In this document: one piece after another, positions 8,133 to 17,572 of the stretch | How the letters are laid out: every line of letters starts with the position of its first letter | How positions within the stretch are numbered: the stretch's first letter is position 1 | From: Pseudomonas sp. Leaf58 | GTDB taxonomy: Bacteria; Pseudomonadota; Gammaproteobacteria; Pseudomonadales; Pseudomonadaceae | Assembly (NCBI RefSeq): GCF_003627215.1 | Contig: NZ_CP032678.1 | Coordinates: 434,001-498,000, forward strand | Length of the DNA stretch: 64,000 nucleotides | Direction: 5' to 3' | The notes under the pieces: generated by a model | The model's input: the letters and a program-made list of their open reading frames with translations, nothing else | Databases searched by the model: none | Told to the model about the DNA's origin: nothing | Translations under genes and position numbers: made by a program

Positions 8133-9335
8133 TCAAGCGACGGACTTTTTCCGATTGCCTTTCTTGGCATCGGCTTCCGAGGTGTCTTTCTCACCGCCGA
8201 ACAGCCCGCCCCGGATGAAGCATGCTGCCAGGTAATGCATGTCGTCGGTGAGGTCGGCCAGCCCGGTGGCGCTGGCCAGCTTCTGATTGATGCCACCTAC
8301 CAGGTTGCGTAGGATTTCGAAGACGTCGATGTTCAAAGCCAGGCGGTAGGCGAGGTTCAGGGAGCGCTCGATCCCCAGCGGTTCCACCGGCATGGCTTCG
8401 AGCTCAAAACTGCCATCCAGAATTTTCGGGGTCAGCGCCTTCATGACGTCCAGCGCATCGCTGCGAGCCATGGCAGCTTCGAGCAGCGGCTTGTGATACC
8501 AATCATCAATTCTGCGAATGGCATTACCCACCTTCTGGCTGTGCATGATCGCCTGGCGCTGGCCCTGGCGGGTGGACAGGTAGGCGAGCTTCTTGCCTTG
8601 GTCATCCATGTTCATCAACTGCGAGGGATAGACCTGCATGCCGGGGAATACCCGGATACGTGCCCGGACTTCGAAGAATGCGGGGGTAGGGGTGTTGTCG
8701 GCACCGACCAATGTCCCGTCGAGCGCGCTGGCCATCAATGCGATAAGGCCCTGGCTACCATCGATCACCGTGAAGTCCGGTTTGGCGCTGAGCCCTTCAA
8801 AGGTGCAGGTGATGGGCTCAACCCCGTGGGCATAAGCCGTTACTTGCACACTGCCGTCGTGGCGAAACTCAAGGTTTCTATGCAGCCACAGACCGCGCAG
8901 GATGTTGCTGATGTAGCGCTCGGCTAGGTAGGTAGAACCGCCCAGGGCATAATACTGGCGAATGAAATCCATGCTGGCCAAGGCGATGTCGAGGTTGTTC
9001 GAGGCATGCGGCTTCAAGCTGTTCGCATTGACAATCATGCGATAACTCACCTGCAGGTACTCAGCCGCCTCGTGTTCGATAACCGCCTTGTCGACCACCT
9101 GGGGATTGAGTGACAAATCTGGCGCTTCGCGAGGGTGCTCTTGCAGGTGCTTACGCACTTCGCTGGCGTTTTTGTCGGAGCCCTTCATACCCAGCAGGCC
9201 GCGAGCAGTGACCAGGACTGGTAGTTCTTCTCCATCACGGGTGATGATCTTCATCAGTGCATCGGACAGGGCAATGCTGCCGCAAAAGCTGAAAATGCTC
9301 GGTAGAGTGTTGCGAGTCACACTGGACTTGCTCAT
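8133..9335 (-). CDS. cas7f: Cas7f (Csy3) backbone subunit
   Basis: A Cas7 family protein of 400 aa. Six copies normally form the crRNA-binding backbone of the type I-F Csy complex. It fits the family in its early LPSIFSFCGSIALSDALM segment, its middle (LRGLWLHRNLEF, matching the RFLWRNR region of Csy3) and its position in the operon. It is longer than the ~340-aa Pseudomonas aeruginosa Csy3 and ends in a basic Lys-rich tail (KKGNRKK). The start at 9335 (MSKSS) is chosen because its ATG overlaps the cas5f stop codon (ATGA), indicating translational coupling; a longer frame upstream would overlap cas5f. Confidence 0.88.
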   Translation of the reverse strand: MSKSSVTRNTLPSIFSFCGSIALSDALMKIITRDGEELPVLVTARGLLGMKGSDKNASEVRKHLQEHPREAPDLSLNPQVVDKAVIEHEAAEYLQVSYRMIVNANSLKPHASNNLDIALASMDFIRQYYALGGSTYLAERYISNILRGLWLHRNLEFRHDGSVQVTAYAHGVEPITCTFEGLSAKPDFTVIDGSQGLIALMASALDGTLVGADNTPTPAFFEVRARIRVFPGMQVYPSQLMNMDDQGKKLAYLSTRQGQRQAIMHSQKVGNAIRRIDDWYHKPLLEAAMARSDALDVMKALTPKILDGSFELEAMPVEPLGIERSLNLAYRLALNIDVFEILRNLVGGINQKLASATGLADLTDDMHYLAACFIRGGLFGGEKDTSEADAKKGNRKKSVA

Positions 9336-10345
9336 GAATTTCGACCTGTAACTGTGAGGTAGGGGAAAGAGGATTGGCGTGTCCAGAAAATCGGAGCTGC
9401 TTGCTTTCGGCAACTAGCAACAATCTGTAGTCGGGCAAGCCCCGTAACCGGCTCAGCATAGGCATGGGGGTAGGGGTGTTCGTCGGTGTACCGATGACGG
9501 CGCTGCACCGGCTCCTCAAGCAGCCGATAGCCAATGTCAACAGGAATCAGGCGGCCAAAGTACTCTTCCAGCCACCCCTCCTGATCCAGAAGCACCTGCG
9601 CATCGACATCGCCCCATTCGTCTTCGCTGTCAAAGATGGAAAAGTCGAATTCCAGGTCATCTGACAGCATTTCGAGGGCCTGTTCAGGCACTTGCTCGCC
9701 ACACTCGGCGACCAATACGCTCTGGCCGTCAGGTGCTTCGGCGATACGGGGTGTATCGGGCGTGTTCGGCTGAGTCACCAGCGCCAGGAGAGCTTCGAGA
9801 TCATCCACCCCATGATGCAGTGCGTAGCGCTGAATCAAGTGCGTGTGATCCACGTAAACCCGTGCGTCGTAAGGCACCTTTGCCAATGCCAGGGCGCCGT
9901 CGCTGTCATTTTCGAACAGCTTCACCCCGCGTGGATCCGGGAAGAATTGGCCACCGGCCAGACGAAGCTTGCCCAGGTTGTGACTGATCAGGGAGAGCTG
10001 TTGGCGAACGGCAATGAACGCTTCGTCTTTGGCTTCAAAGCGCACGATAGCAAAGCCGGCGAGACTGCCTATGCGAAACTCCTGTACCGGGGCGCCGCCG
10101 ACTGCCTTGGCATAGAGGGGGCGCTTAGTCCACGAAGGTCGCTGGTAATGCGGAAAATAGTGGTGCTCGGTCAGGGCGAGTGCAACCCCGTGATCAGCCA
10201 AAGGCAGTCCAATAACGCTGGAGATCATGCGTACCACCGCATGACCGAAGCCTGCCAGCCCGGTCATGGACAGGGTGCCAAAGACGTGAACGCTAGGGCT
10301 CATGTTGACGTTGTTGGCCATGAATGGAATGAGCAGGGTATTCAC
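9332..10345 (-). CDS. cas5f: Cas5f (Csy2) subunit
   Basis: This 337-aa protein matches the length and layout of Csy2. Csy2 pairs with Cas8f and caps the 5' end of the crRNA. Shared features include the N-terminal TGLAGFGHAVVR segment, corresponding to the GAFTGFVHAL region of Csy2, and LRLAGGQFFPD, corresponding to its MRLAGGSILP. Translation starts at a GTG that overlaps the cas8f stop (GTGA), with GGAGG eight bases upstream. The 3' end overlaps the start of cas7f. A stretch at about residues 200-250 is acidic (FDSEDEWGDVDAQ) and may be species-specific. Confidence 0.87.
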   Translation of the reverse strand: MNTLLIPFMANNVNMSPSVHVFGTLSMTGLAGFGHAVVRMISSVIGLPLADHGVALALTEHHYFPHYQRPSWTKRPLYAKAVGGAPVQEFRIGSLAGFAIVRFEAKDEAFIAVRQQLSLISHNLGKLRLAGGQFFPDPRGVKLFENDSDGALALAKVPYDARVYVDHTHLIQRYALHHGVDDLEALLALVTQPNTPDTPRIAEAPDGQSVLVAECGEQVPEQALEMLSDDLEFDFSIFDSEDEWGDVDAQVLLDQEGWLEEYFGRLIPVDIGYRLLEEPVQRRHRYTDEHPYPHAYAEPVTGLARLQIVASCRKQAAPIFWTRQSSFPYLTVTGRNS

Positions 10346-11709
10346 AGCAGTTTCCTCCCGACCATTTCAGCTGTGCGCACGATGACCTTCTTGCGCACCA
10401 CCCCCAGACCTGCACCAAAACCCTTGTAAGGGAGCAGCCGCGCTTCGATCTGGTCAGCCACGTGCCTGGCGAGCATGGCATAGCTGTGCTTGTCGATGGC
10501 GCGCTTCAACAAATCTTCGTACAAGTCTTTGCAGACAAAATCTTTCTCGATTTCGTGCCGGTAGCTGAGGGCCAAGGTTTCTGGGCTAGCGCTGCTTCTC
10601 AGGTCGGCCAGGGGGCGCATGATCTTGAACAGGGCAGCAGGCAGCAGCCTGGCCCACTGCTTGAGTTCTGCCGGGGATTTGATAGCCGTGCGCAGGTACT
10701 CCAGTAATTTAGTGTCATCCAGCTCCATCACAGACGCATACTCGTAACTGTGCTGGCGCAGAACATGCTCGCTCAAGTAGAGGCGCTTGCTCAGCGGTGG
10801 CACATAGGCTCGCAAGGGGCGAAGGTTGTGCGCGAGCGGGCCGGATCCTCGGGATAGATTAAGCACCGAAGAGCCCATATTGATCGGGTTAGCGCCACCC
10901 AGGCGCATTTTCTCGAATTGGCGAATGCCCTGTCGCAAGCGTTTGTCTACCGCGTGGTCGATTGCATAGATCATGCTGACAGCCGGCGCTGGGGTCACCA
11001 CGACATAGGCCTGCTCGCGGATGGCCTCAGGCCTCAGCGGGAAGGCCACCTGCTTGCCCTGGACAAGCTCCGGATGCCGTCGATAGGTTAGGGCCTGCGT
11101 TTGCTGCTCAAGCGCCTCAGAGAAGCGCTGAAGGCCCATTGCGCGCAGCTGGTTGTGCAGGGCGTGCTGCAGGTCAGGGAATGGTTGGCCAAGCACCGCT
11201 TCGATGCCGCTGGTCAAGCGACCTCGGTAGTAGAAGAGGGTGCAGTAGAAACTGTAAAAGGCCGCCCCTTGCAGGTGAAAGAGGTTCAGAAGGGTCGGAG
11301 CATCTATCCCATCCAGGGTCAGTCCCTGGCGAACCTGCGATTTGGGTGGCGGCCTCAGGAAGTGGTTGTCGTAGTCTGCCCGCACAGCCTTGCTCAAGTA
11401 GTGCGAGGTGTGGTCGTTGCAGAGCAAGGCTGTGGCAATGCTCACCTGCGCCGGGTCGACCAGCGCATCAATCGCCACTTGTGCAGAAGAGGGAACTTTC
11501 TTGCTGCCACTGAGCTTGAACGAAACAGCGGTGAGCAGCAGCTCGGCCAACTGGTTTTCGTTGTCCAGCTCCGGATGCACCGAGGCCTTGCCAGTGATGG
11601 CGGCAGCGAAGGTGTACAGGTGACGGTTACCGGCCTCTTCCTGCTGCTTTTTCGTGAGTGCAGGATCAGGGTCAAAGCGAAGAAAGGCTTCCAGGGGTTG
11701 GCTTTGCAT
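10342..11709 (-). CDS. cas8f: Cas8f (Csy1) large subunit
   Basis: A protein of 455 aa in the position and size range of Csy1, the large subunit that recognises the PAM. The most recognisable segment is KMRLGGANPINMGSSVLNLS, corresponding to the RLGG-x-x-P-x-N-x-S-x-L-N region of Csy1 proteins. Overall divergence from textbook I-F Csy1 seems high. The start at 11709 (MQSQPL) has a GAGGAGA ribosome binding site immediately upstream, which rules out the ATG seven codons earlier. It is the first gene of the cas operon and is followed by cas5f with overlapping stop and start codons. Confidence 0.82.
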   Translation of the reverse strand: MQSQPLEAFLRFDPDPALTKKQQEEAGNRHLYTFAAAITGKASVHPELDNENQLAELLLTAVSFKLSGSKKVPSSAQVAIDALVDPAQVSIATALLCNDHTSHYLSKAVRADYDNHFLRPPPKSQVRQGLTLDGIDAPTLLNLFHLQGAAFYSFYCTLFYYRGRLTSGIEAVLGQPFPDLQHALHNQLRAMGLQRFSEALEQQTQALTYRRHPELVQGKQVAFPLRPEAIREQAYVVVTPAPAVSMIYAIDHAVDKRLRQGIRQFEKMRLGGANPINMGSSVLNLSRGSGPLAHNLRPLRAYVPPLSKRLYLSEHVLRQHSYEYASVMELDDTKLLEYLRTAIKSPAELKQWARLLPAALFKIMRPLADLRSSASPETLALSYRHEIEKDFVCKDLYEDLLKRAIDKHSYAMLARHVADQIEARLLPYKGFGAGLGVVRKKVIVRTAEMVGRKLL

Positions 11710-11732
11710 GGCATCTCCTCGATATCCCATGC

Positions 11733-11761
11733 AATGTATTTAAACGTATATTGATAGTCAA
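11733..11761 (-). promoter_or_regulatory. Predicted sigma70 promoter of the cas operon
   Basis: On the minus strand TTGACT (11761-11756) and TACATT (11738-11733) are separated by 17 bp, giving a start site about 15-20 bases before the cas8f ATG at 11709. The region lies between the 3' end of the gene at 11822 and cas8f, in an AT-rich island. Prediction by eye only. Confidence 0.5.
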
Positions 11762-11821
11762 GCGCTTTGCCAAATGACTATGGATGAGTATTGCCAATTT
11801 GTCAATAAAGCGAAGAAGAAT

Positions 11822-12970
11822 TTACAATCCGAGGGCTGTGGACAGCTCTTCTTCGGCGAGCCTCGGGCATTGCTCCAATATCTCACGGGGAAGACCGTGT
11901 GCGGCCAACCCTGTGCTGTCGTTGAACTCCAGGAACCGCTCGATCAGTTGCACACATAACTCTGGGTGCTGGGCGCCGAAGGCCTGACATTGCTTGCTGA
12001 TGAACACCGCAACGACTTTTCCACCCATGATGCTGAAGTCGATGGCAGCGGGAATGCTGCCAGCACTGGCCAAGTGCATGACGATGGCGGACAGCCCGTA
12101 ACGCCCACTGCCGGCATCCTCACAAATGGCGATACGACGGGCAACGGCTTCAGGATCCAGTGTCAGCCCTGCCGCCAGCATGCCTGTAATCAGCTTGTCA
12201 TCGACCACGATCATGCAATATTGATGAAACATGTGTTCTGCATGCTTGACCTGGCCAGCAGTGAACAGCCCCCTGATAACTGCAGGATCCAGCCATCCTC
12301 CATCCAGAAGGTCATCGCGGATATCGCTGTCTGGGTCGCACATGGCCTTCAACGTGTCGCCATGCGTTTCAAAGCCCTTGAGCGCCTGCAGCAGACCTGA
12401 TCGGGTAGCGCCGTGGTCATGAGCGTCCTGGTTATCGTTCAGGCTGTCCCAGGCAGCATGCCGAGCAAACACGTTGAGCAGCTGGGCAGTTTCCGCCAGA
12501 AATCGATTGTCGCGATCGAATTGTTTACCGCGATGCCATTCCAGAAGCCAATCCATGATTCTGCCGACGAGCTGGTAATGGCCGGCTTTACACATCTTCT
12601 CAACCGGAAGGGCCAGTTCATGGGCGCTCCTGAGCTTTTTGCTGTGCAGAAACGACTCGACAAACCGCTCATGCATGGCCAGGGTCGGCGAATCAATGAG
12701 CGCAAGCATTTCAGGGATGGGGTCGAATTCGTTGCAGTAGGCGGTGGCCATAGCGGGCGCCAGTCGGGTGTTGTCCGGCAGATAGTTACCCATGCTGCCG
12801 ACGTAGCTCATCGTGTGTTGCACAAGACCAAGGTGCCCCTCGATGGCGGCGGTGGCCATCACATCCTTGAGCTCACGGTAGGCATGGGTCAGCCGCAGCG
12901 TGCTGCCGTGCTTCACAAAATCTTCAACTTCAGCTTTGGCCTGGTTCAGGCGTTTCGAGAGGGTGTGCAT
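11822..12970 (-). CDS. Unknown protein of the C-terminal DLGL-tag family (382 aa)
   Basis: A soluble, mainly helical protein with no recognised domain. It ends in ELSTALGL, a variant of the shared C-terminal signature h-L-x-x-D-L-G-L found in many proteins of this window; here D is replaced by A. It follows the 367-aa tagged gene at 12992 with a short gap, and both are probably in one operon divergent from the AAA+ gene at 14230. It has an AAGGA ribosome binding site. Weak similarity in layout to its neighbour suggests a duplication. The cas operon lies downstream with its own promoter. Confidence 0.7.
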   Translation of the reverse strand: MHTLSKRLNQAKAEVEDFVKHGSTLRLTHAYRELKDVMATAAIEGHLGLVQHTMSYVGSMGNYLPDNTRLAPAMATAYCNEFDPIPEMLALIDSPTLAMHERFVESFLHSKKLRSAHELALPVEKMCKAGHYQLVGRIMDWLLEWHRGKQFDRDNRFLAETAQLLNVFARHAAWDSLNDNQDAHDHGATRSGLLQALKGFETHGDTLKAMCDPDSDIRDDLLDGGWLDPAVIRGLFTAGQVKHAEHMFHQYCMIVVDDKLITGMLAAGLTLDPEAVARRIAICEDAGSGRYGLSAIVMHLASAGSIPAAIDFSIMGGKVVAVFISKQCQAFGAQHPELCVQLIERFLEFNDSTGLAAHGLPREILEQCPRLAEEELSTALGL

Positions 12971-12991
12971 GAAGGATTGTCCTTGGGTGAC

Positions 12992-14095
12992 CTATAAGCC
13001 CAGATCTGCTTGCAAGCTGCCTTCCAGCAGGGAGGGGTGACGGTTGACGACTGCCTTGGGTAATGGCTTGGCGAAAAAGTGGGTTGCACCAGAACATCCT
13101 TCCAGGAAGCGCACGGCAATTTCGCCGGCCAGGGCAGGAGACTGATCACCATGGTCACGAATCATGGCTCTCATCCGCGCCCCATGGGCCTCCAGGATCT
13201 TGTTGCCAGGATCGACCAGCAGCGGAAACTGCCCTTTGGTGGCCAGGTGCAATTCGATCAAGCCCAGCAGGTAGGTGCCATTTTTTTGCTCGACCGCCCA
13301 GGCTGCATTCTGCTGGCAGGCCTCTCGGTCAGGGAACTTGTTGATAGCGATCATTTCCGCGATCAACACGTCGGAGGTATGGTGCTTGAGGTGAAGCTGA
13401 AACATCTGTTCGGCTAGGGTGTTGACCCCATGGGCATACAGCGCGGCGATCAGGTGCGATTGAAAGTTGCCAGACCAGCGCTGCTTAAGCTGCGTCTCAT
13501 TGGATTGGGCGATGGCCGCCACGATCTTCTGCTCGTGCTTGGCATACACCTGCATGTACAGGCGCTTTTTGTCCTTACTTAGGGCAAGCCAGTCTATTCC
13601 ATGGTTGAATTCGGGCAGCATGTGGGCTGTACTTCGTTGCCCCCGGTATTGCGGCACGGCCTGATCCAGCATGAGATCCATGAGTTTGGCGACCAATGAG
13701 TGGCGCTTGCGATTGATCAGGGCGGCGAAGTACGTACCCACCTTTGTTTCGTGGAACTGCTCAGGATTGGTTTCAAAACCGTGCAGCACCCGCTCATCCA
13801 CTTCCTTGGGGAGCGAGGCCATGTCTTCGACCATGCGGTGATGGGGCACGAATTCCAGCGAATAAAGAGTAAGAAATTCTCGGCGAAGCGGTGCGCCCCA
13901 ATACTTGGTTCGACGGATGGTTTCTTCGATTTCCGCCAGTACCCGCTGCGACGTAATGACATCGCCTTGCAGAATCTGCTGGGAAGCGATGATCTTGGCG
14001 GTTTGTAGTCCGGCCACTAGCCGCGCCGTGTCTTCATGGGTATTGAAGCCCTGGATGTCCTCCATGGCTTGCGCAAGATCATGTTTCCAGTTCAC
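12992..14095 (-). CDS. Unknown protein of the C-terminal DLGL-tag family (367 aa)
   Basis: A helical, soluble protein of unknown function ending in SLQADLGL. Translation starts at a GTG (14095) with GGAG about nine bases upstream; no ATG lies nearby in frame. The body looks like successive amphipathic helices, possibly a helical-repeat scaffold, but I recognise no named repeat. It is the first gene of a minus-strand unit. Its upstream region is shared with the divergent AAA+ ATPase gene and contains the palindrome at 14186-14200, so it may answer to the same regulator as the NAD genes. Confidence 0.72.
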   Translation of the reverse strand: MNWKHDLAQAMEDIQGFNTHEDTARLVAGLQTAKIIASQQILQGDVITSQRVLAEIEETIRRTKYWGAPLRREFLTLYSLEFVPHHRMVEDMASLPKEVDERVLHGFETNPEQFHETKVGTYFAALINRKRHSLVAKLMDLMLDQAVPQYRGQRSTAHMLPEFNHGIDWLALSKDKKRLYMQVYAKHEQKIVAAIAQSNETQLKQRWSGNFQSHLIAALYAHGVNTLAEQMFQLHLKHHTSDVLIAEMIAINKFPDREACQQNAAWAVEQKNGTYLLGLIELHLATKGQFPLLVDPGNKILEAHGARMRAMIRDHGDQSPALAGEIAVRFLEGCSGATHFFAKPLPKAVVNRHPSLLEGSLQADLGL

Positions 14096-14173
14096 GGGGA
14101 GTGTCTCCAGGTGTGAAATACGGTTGCTCTTTGCATTTTACGCGAGGAAGAGGCACCAAGCCTACAGCAGAGC

Positions 14174-14201
14174 TTGTCTATCAAGGTATATCGAGTATAC
14201 T
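14174..14201 (+). promoter_or_regulatory. Promoter with GTATAC-type palindromic operator
   Basis: TTGTCT (14174-14179) and TATACT (14196-14201) with a 16-bp spacer form a likely plus-strand promoter for the AAA+ gene. The spacer and -10 are covered by GTATATcgaGTATAC (14186-14200), a 6-3-6 inverted repeat nearly identical to those upstream of nudix-sspB and pncA-pncB-nadE. A bound regulator would block the -10. Confidence 0.6.
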
Positions 14202-14229
14202 TAAATAATCAATTCCCTGGAGACCCCCC

Positions 14230-15855
14230 ATGATCGTTGATATCGATGACAAAAATTGCGTGCCCTTGCGCGACTTCCTTCAAAGCCTGGGTCTTGACGA
14301 GGGGGCCGAGCTGGTCGATTCCAAGCACAGGCTCATCAAGGGAAGTGACAATAAGGCCATCTGCGATCTGGGTCGGTTGAAACTGGAGCACTACGAGGCC
14401 ATTCAGCAATTTGCCAAGGAGCAGGGCTTTCGCGGCCTGCAGATGTTGGCCACCACCATCATCAACGTGCTGACGAAGCCGGATCAAACCAAAGTCCGCA
14501 CGCTCAAGGCGCTGCCCAATGTGCTGATCGAGCATTTTATGGGGCAAGCCATTGATGGTTGGGTGTACATGGAAAACAACGGCATTTTTCTGCCGTACCT
14601 GATCGGTAAAATTCGCTATGAGCCAGAGAAAAAGACCTCGTACGGCACCAATCCTGCCGAGGTCACCCTAGAATTGCTGGCGAACGTTGCGGCAAAGAGC
14701 AAGGGCAATCAGCAAGTCGGCTCGAAGAAAATCACTTTCCTGTCCGAAACGATCGCAGGGGTGACGCTACCCGAACTGTTGCGCAACCACGGTATCCATG
14801 TGGAGACGCCGGAGCTCAAGGCGGACTATGAGCGGCAAATGGCGCTGTTCCTAGATTATCAGCCACGGCACTCCGAGCAGTTTTTGTTGAGCGGCATGAC
14901 GTTCAGCGGGGAGGATCTGGATCGAATGGGCGTCGCCCATCGCCTGGGCGAAGAGACCACCTTCCGAGCCATCAATGAGGAAGCGATCATTCAGCGCGTG
15001 TTTATTGATGAAATTGACAACGAGTTCTGGTCAGAGCGCTACCCTGGGGCATTTTCTGCGCTGCCTTATCATCCGCTCATCTACTTTTTCAATCTCGAAA
15101 CCCACGCTTATGCCTGGGCTCACGTCGACCATGCAAAACCCTATGTCTACAAGCCAGAGCTGCGGGAAAAACTGGTGCTGCCCGAAGATCACAAGACCTT
15201 GATCGACATCCTGGCTTCGGACATGGAGATGCTCAGCGATATCGTCCAGGGCAAGTCCGGGGGCACCTGCATCCTGTGCAGTGGCGCACCTGGTCTGGGC
15301 AAGACCCTGACGGCGGAGGTTTATTCGGAAGTGGTGGCCCGTCCGCTCTACCGGGTGCATTCGGGACAGCTGGGTATCCAGTCGGATGATGTCGAGAATA
15401 ACCTAAAAATGATCCTCATGCGGGCGCAACGGTGGAATGCGGTGCTCCTGATCGACGAGGCGTGTGTGTACATCCGGATGCGGGGCAATGACCTGGAGCA
15501 CAATGCCGTGGTGGCCTCCTTCCTGCGCAACCTCGAATATTTTTCCGGGCTGCTGTTCATGACTACCAACCGCCCTGATGACGTTGATCAGGCGATCGTC
15601 TCCCGGTGCGTGGCCCACATCCGCTATGTGGTGCCGGATGACGTCACGCGCCGGAAGCTGTGGCAGGTGCTGGGTGAAAATTACAATGCGGGCTTGAGCG
15701 AGACGCTGCTTGATCAGCTGTGCGAGAAGTTCACCTCTGTGGGAGGGCGGGACATCAAGGAGCTCCTGAAACTAACGCTGAAGTTTGCCAAGGGACGCAA
15801 ACTGCCCGTTAGCATCGAGCTGTTCACGCAGTGTGCCCAGTTCCGGGGCTTATAA
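14230..15855 (+). CDS. AAA+ ATPase of unknown role (541 aa)
   Basis: Cytoplasmic AAA+ protein. The C-terminal half holds the ATPase module: Walker A SGAPGLGKTLTA (about residues 355-366), Walker B VLLIDEACVYI, a sensor-like MTTNRPDDVDQAI and the arginine-containing IVSRCVAHIRY. The N-terminal ~300 residues show no named domain and probably select the substrate. It resembles single-domain AAA+ remodellers of the spastin/FtsH-like clade rather than replication loaders. The C-terminus is CAQFRGL, which ends in GL but is not a true tag. It stands alone on the plus strand, divergent from two tagged genes and under the palindromic operator. Confidence 0.8.
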   Translation: MIVDIDDKNCVPLRDFLQSLGLDEGAELVDSKHRLIKGSDNKAICDLGRLKLEHYEAIQQFAKEQGFRGLQMLATTIINVLTKPDQTKVRTLKALPNVLIEHFMGQAIDGWVYMENNGIFLPYLIGKIRYEPEKKTSYGTNPAEVTLELLANVAAKSKGNQQVGSKKITFLSETIAGVTLPELLRNHGIHVETPELKADYERQMALFLDYQPRHSEQFLLSGMTFSGEDLDRMGVAHRLGEETTFRAINEEAIIQRVFIDEIDNEFWSERYPGAFSALPYHPLIYFFNLETHAYAWAHVDHAKPYVYKPELREKLVLPEDHKTLIDILASDMEMLSDIVQGKSGGTCILCSGAPGLGKTLTAEVYSEVVARPLYRVHSGQLGIQSDDVENNLKMILMRAQRWNAVLLIDEACVYIRMRGNDLEHNAVVASFLRNLEYFSGLLFMTTNRPDDVDQAIVSRCVAHIRYVVPDDVTRRKLWQVLGENYNAGLSETLLDQLCEKFTSVGGRDIKELLKLTLKFAKGRKLPVSIELFTQCAQFRGL

Positions 15856-15902
15856 CTCCTCAGCGGGTACCACTTTTGTGTGGGCAGACAGATCCGACTG
15901 AA

Positions 15903-17491
15903 CTACAAACCCAAATCGATCGCCAGCCCCCGATCCCAATGTTGCTCCCCCAGGCGGCGAAAGAGGACATCGAAGGGGTGATGTGGACAGCAGCGCGCTC
16001 CAGAAAGCGTTTGGCCACATCCCCCTTGACCAAATCCTTGTAGGCGTTGTCATAATGTTCTGGGTAGCACCGGGAAAAAGTGCGCAGCCCCTCAAGCGCC
16101 AACTGTTCTTCATGCAGCTTGTCCGACAGCATGGCGTGGAAGAAGCGCAGGAAGGTGTTTGCATCCGCCCAGTCTAGCCAACCCATCCGAAAGCTGACCA
16201 GCGGGTGAACCCAGTGCAATTTCGACGGGGGCTGGGCATGGTAGTCGCGCAGGGCTTGTGCGGCGCCAGGGTAGCCAAGAATGTCAGCCCTGAGCAGCCG
16301 CTTGCCTAGGCAATAGGCAGCAGTTCTGTGTAGCGTTTTGTCGCCAAACGCGTGAAGGGGGGAGATCGTCTCCAGGCGCTGGCGGGTTTTGAAGAAATTG
16401 AAGACATTCTTTTGCCGAACCTGATCCTCGGACTGGTCGAAGAAGCTCAGTGGCCCTGCCAAGAGTCCAGGTGCGGCCTTCAAGATGTCCAGCCGCTTGT
16501 TCTCATCCAGGGTCTTGGCGCAGTTGTAATCGATACCTGCCAGGTCGTCGTCTTGAATAAACGGTGCGGCTTTGCGCCATTTGGCTACAAGGAAGGCTCC
16601 GCTGGCTCCTACACGTGCGATCTGGTCGACATGGTCGCCTACCTTCATAAAGCTGAGAAAGGCCCGCAACCTGCGCTGTGCAAGGGCGAATACCTGCGCC
16701 GGATCAGTGCCTTGCTCCAGAAATACATGGCTTTGCGTCACAGCCAAGGCAGTCATCGCCGGGCCAGTTTCGTTGTACCAGATGAAGGGCGACAGCGGCT
16801 CAGCCTTGATGCGGTGCCTGATATGCAGGGCATCATGGAAAATGGTTTGCACGCATTCGCGGATAGCCTCATCCGTCAGAGCATTGGCACGTGCGAAGCT
16901 GCAGCGCCCCTCCCGGTCAACCCCAAGTAATCTGGAGTACAGAGCTCCATTCGGCGTCTCACCCAATGTTTTGGTGTAGTTGTCCGGATCACCGGCTGTC
17001 AGGCAGCACAGGGTGGCCATGAATTCGCTGCGCCCTCTGGTACTGACCCTGTACCACCCCGCAGCGGGATCCAGCATGGCACCGATGGTTGATCCTGGAA
17101 TCAGCGATGGAAGTCCTGCAATGAGGGGAAGCATGTTGAGCGCCTCTGCGTTCCCTGAGCTGGCTAGGCTGTAGGCAACGAGCGAGCCGTAGTGCCAAAC
17201 CCCTTCATACATTTCCAACTCATTCCATCCACCCTCCCAGGCCCAGGCCGCTTGTCTAAAGTCCAGGCTGCACTGCTCAATTGCGGCGACCGCGAACAGG
17301 TCAGGTCTGGCCAGTTCAGACGATAGGTTGAGGCTTCGATTGCCAACAACATTGCGGCTGATGCCAGCAGCGGTGTTTAGCTTCGGACAGGCCTGCAACA
17401 GCCGATACAGATCAGGGGAAAAGTGACGAACAGTATCGTCGGGGAGATGTTCAAGCAGGTACCCGGCAGCGGTTTTAGTGCCCAAGCTCAT
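15903..17491 (-). CDS. DLGL-tag family protein with a 3' frameshift (about 529 aa)
   Basis: A large soluble unknown protein. The frame starting at 17491 runs past the expected end and reads nonsense to 15860. Adding one base at the run of four G on the plus strand (15975-15978) shifts reading into the frame whose last residues are RGLAIDLGL followed by a stop at 15903-15905. This frame gives the family C-terminal signature and a natural-looking preceding segment (HPFDVLFRRLGEQHWD). The gene follows two unknown genes (18973 to 17573) on the same strand. The break may be an assembly error or a real mutation that removes the tag. Confidence 0.65.
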
Positions 17492-17572
17492 GGCCTAGCG
17501 CCTCGCAAAGAAGTGATTTTAGGCGCAGGCGCCTCATGCGGCTGTGCCAGCCCCCTCAGAATGAACGGTTGA

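Noticed and set aside
9692..10429. A 245-aa plus-strand frame opposite cas5f
   Set aside because: It is antisense to a clear Cas5f gene and has shadow-like composition. Similar long antisense frames at 3799, 4852, 54095 and 61557 were rejected for the same reason.
3100..11830. Search for a CRISPR array next to the cas genes
   Set aside because: No regularly spaced direct repeats of about 28 bp with a GC stem are visible on either strand here or elsewhere in the window.
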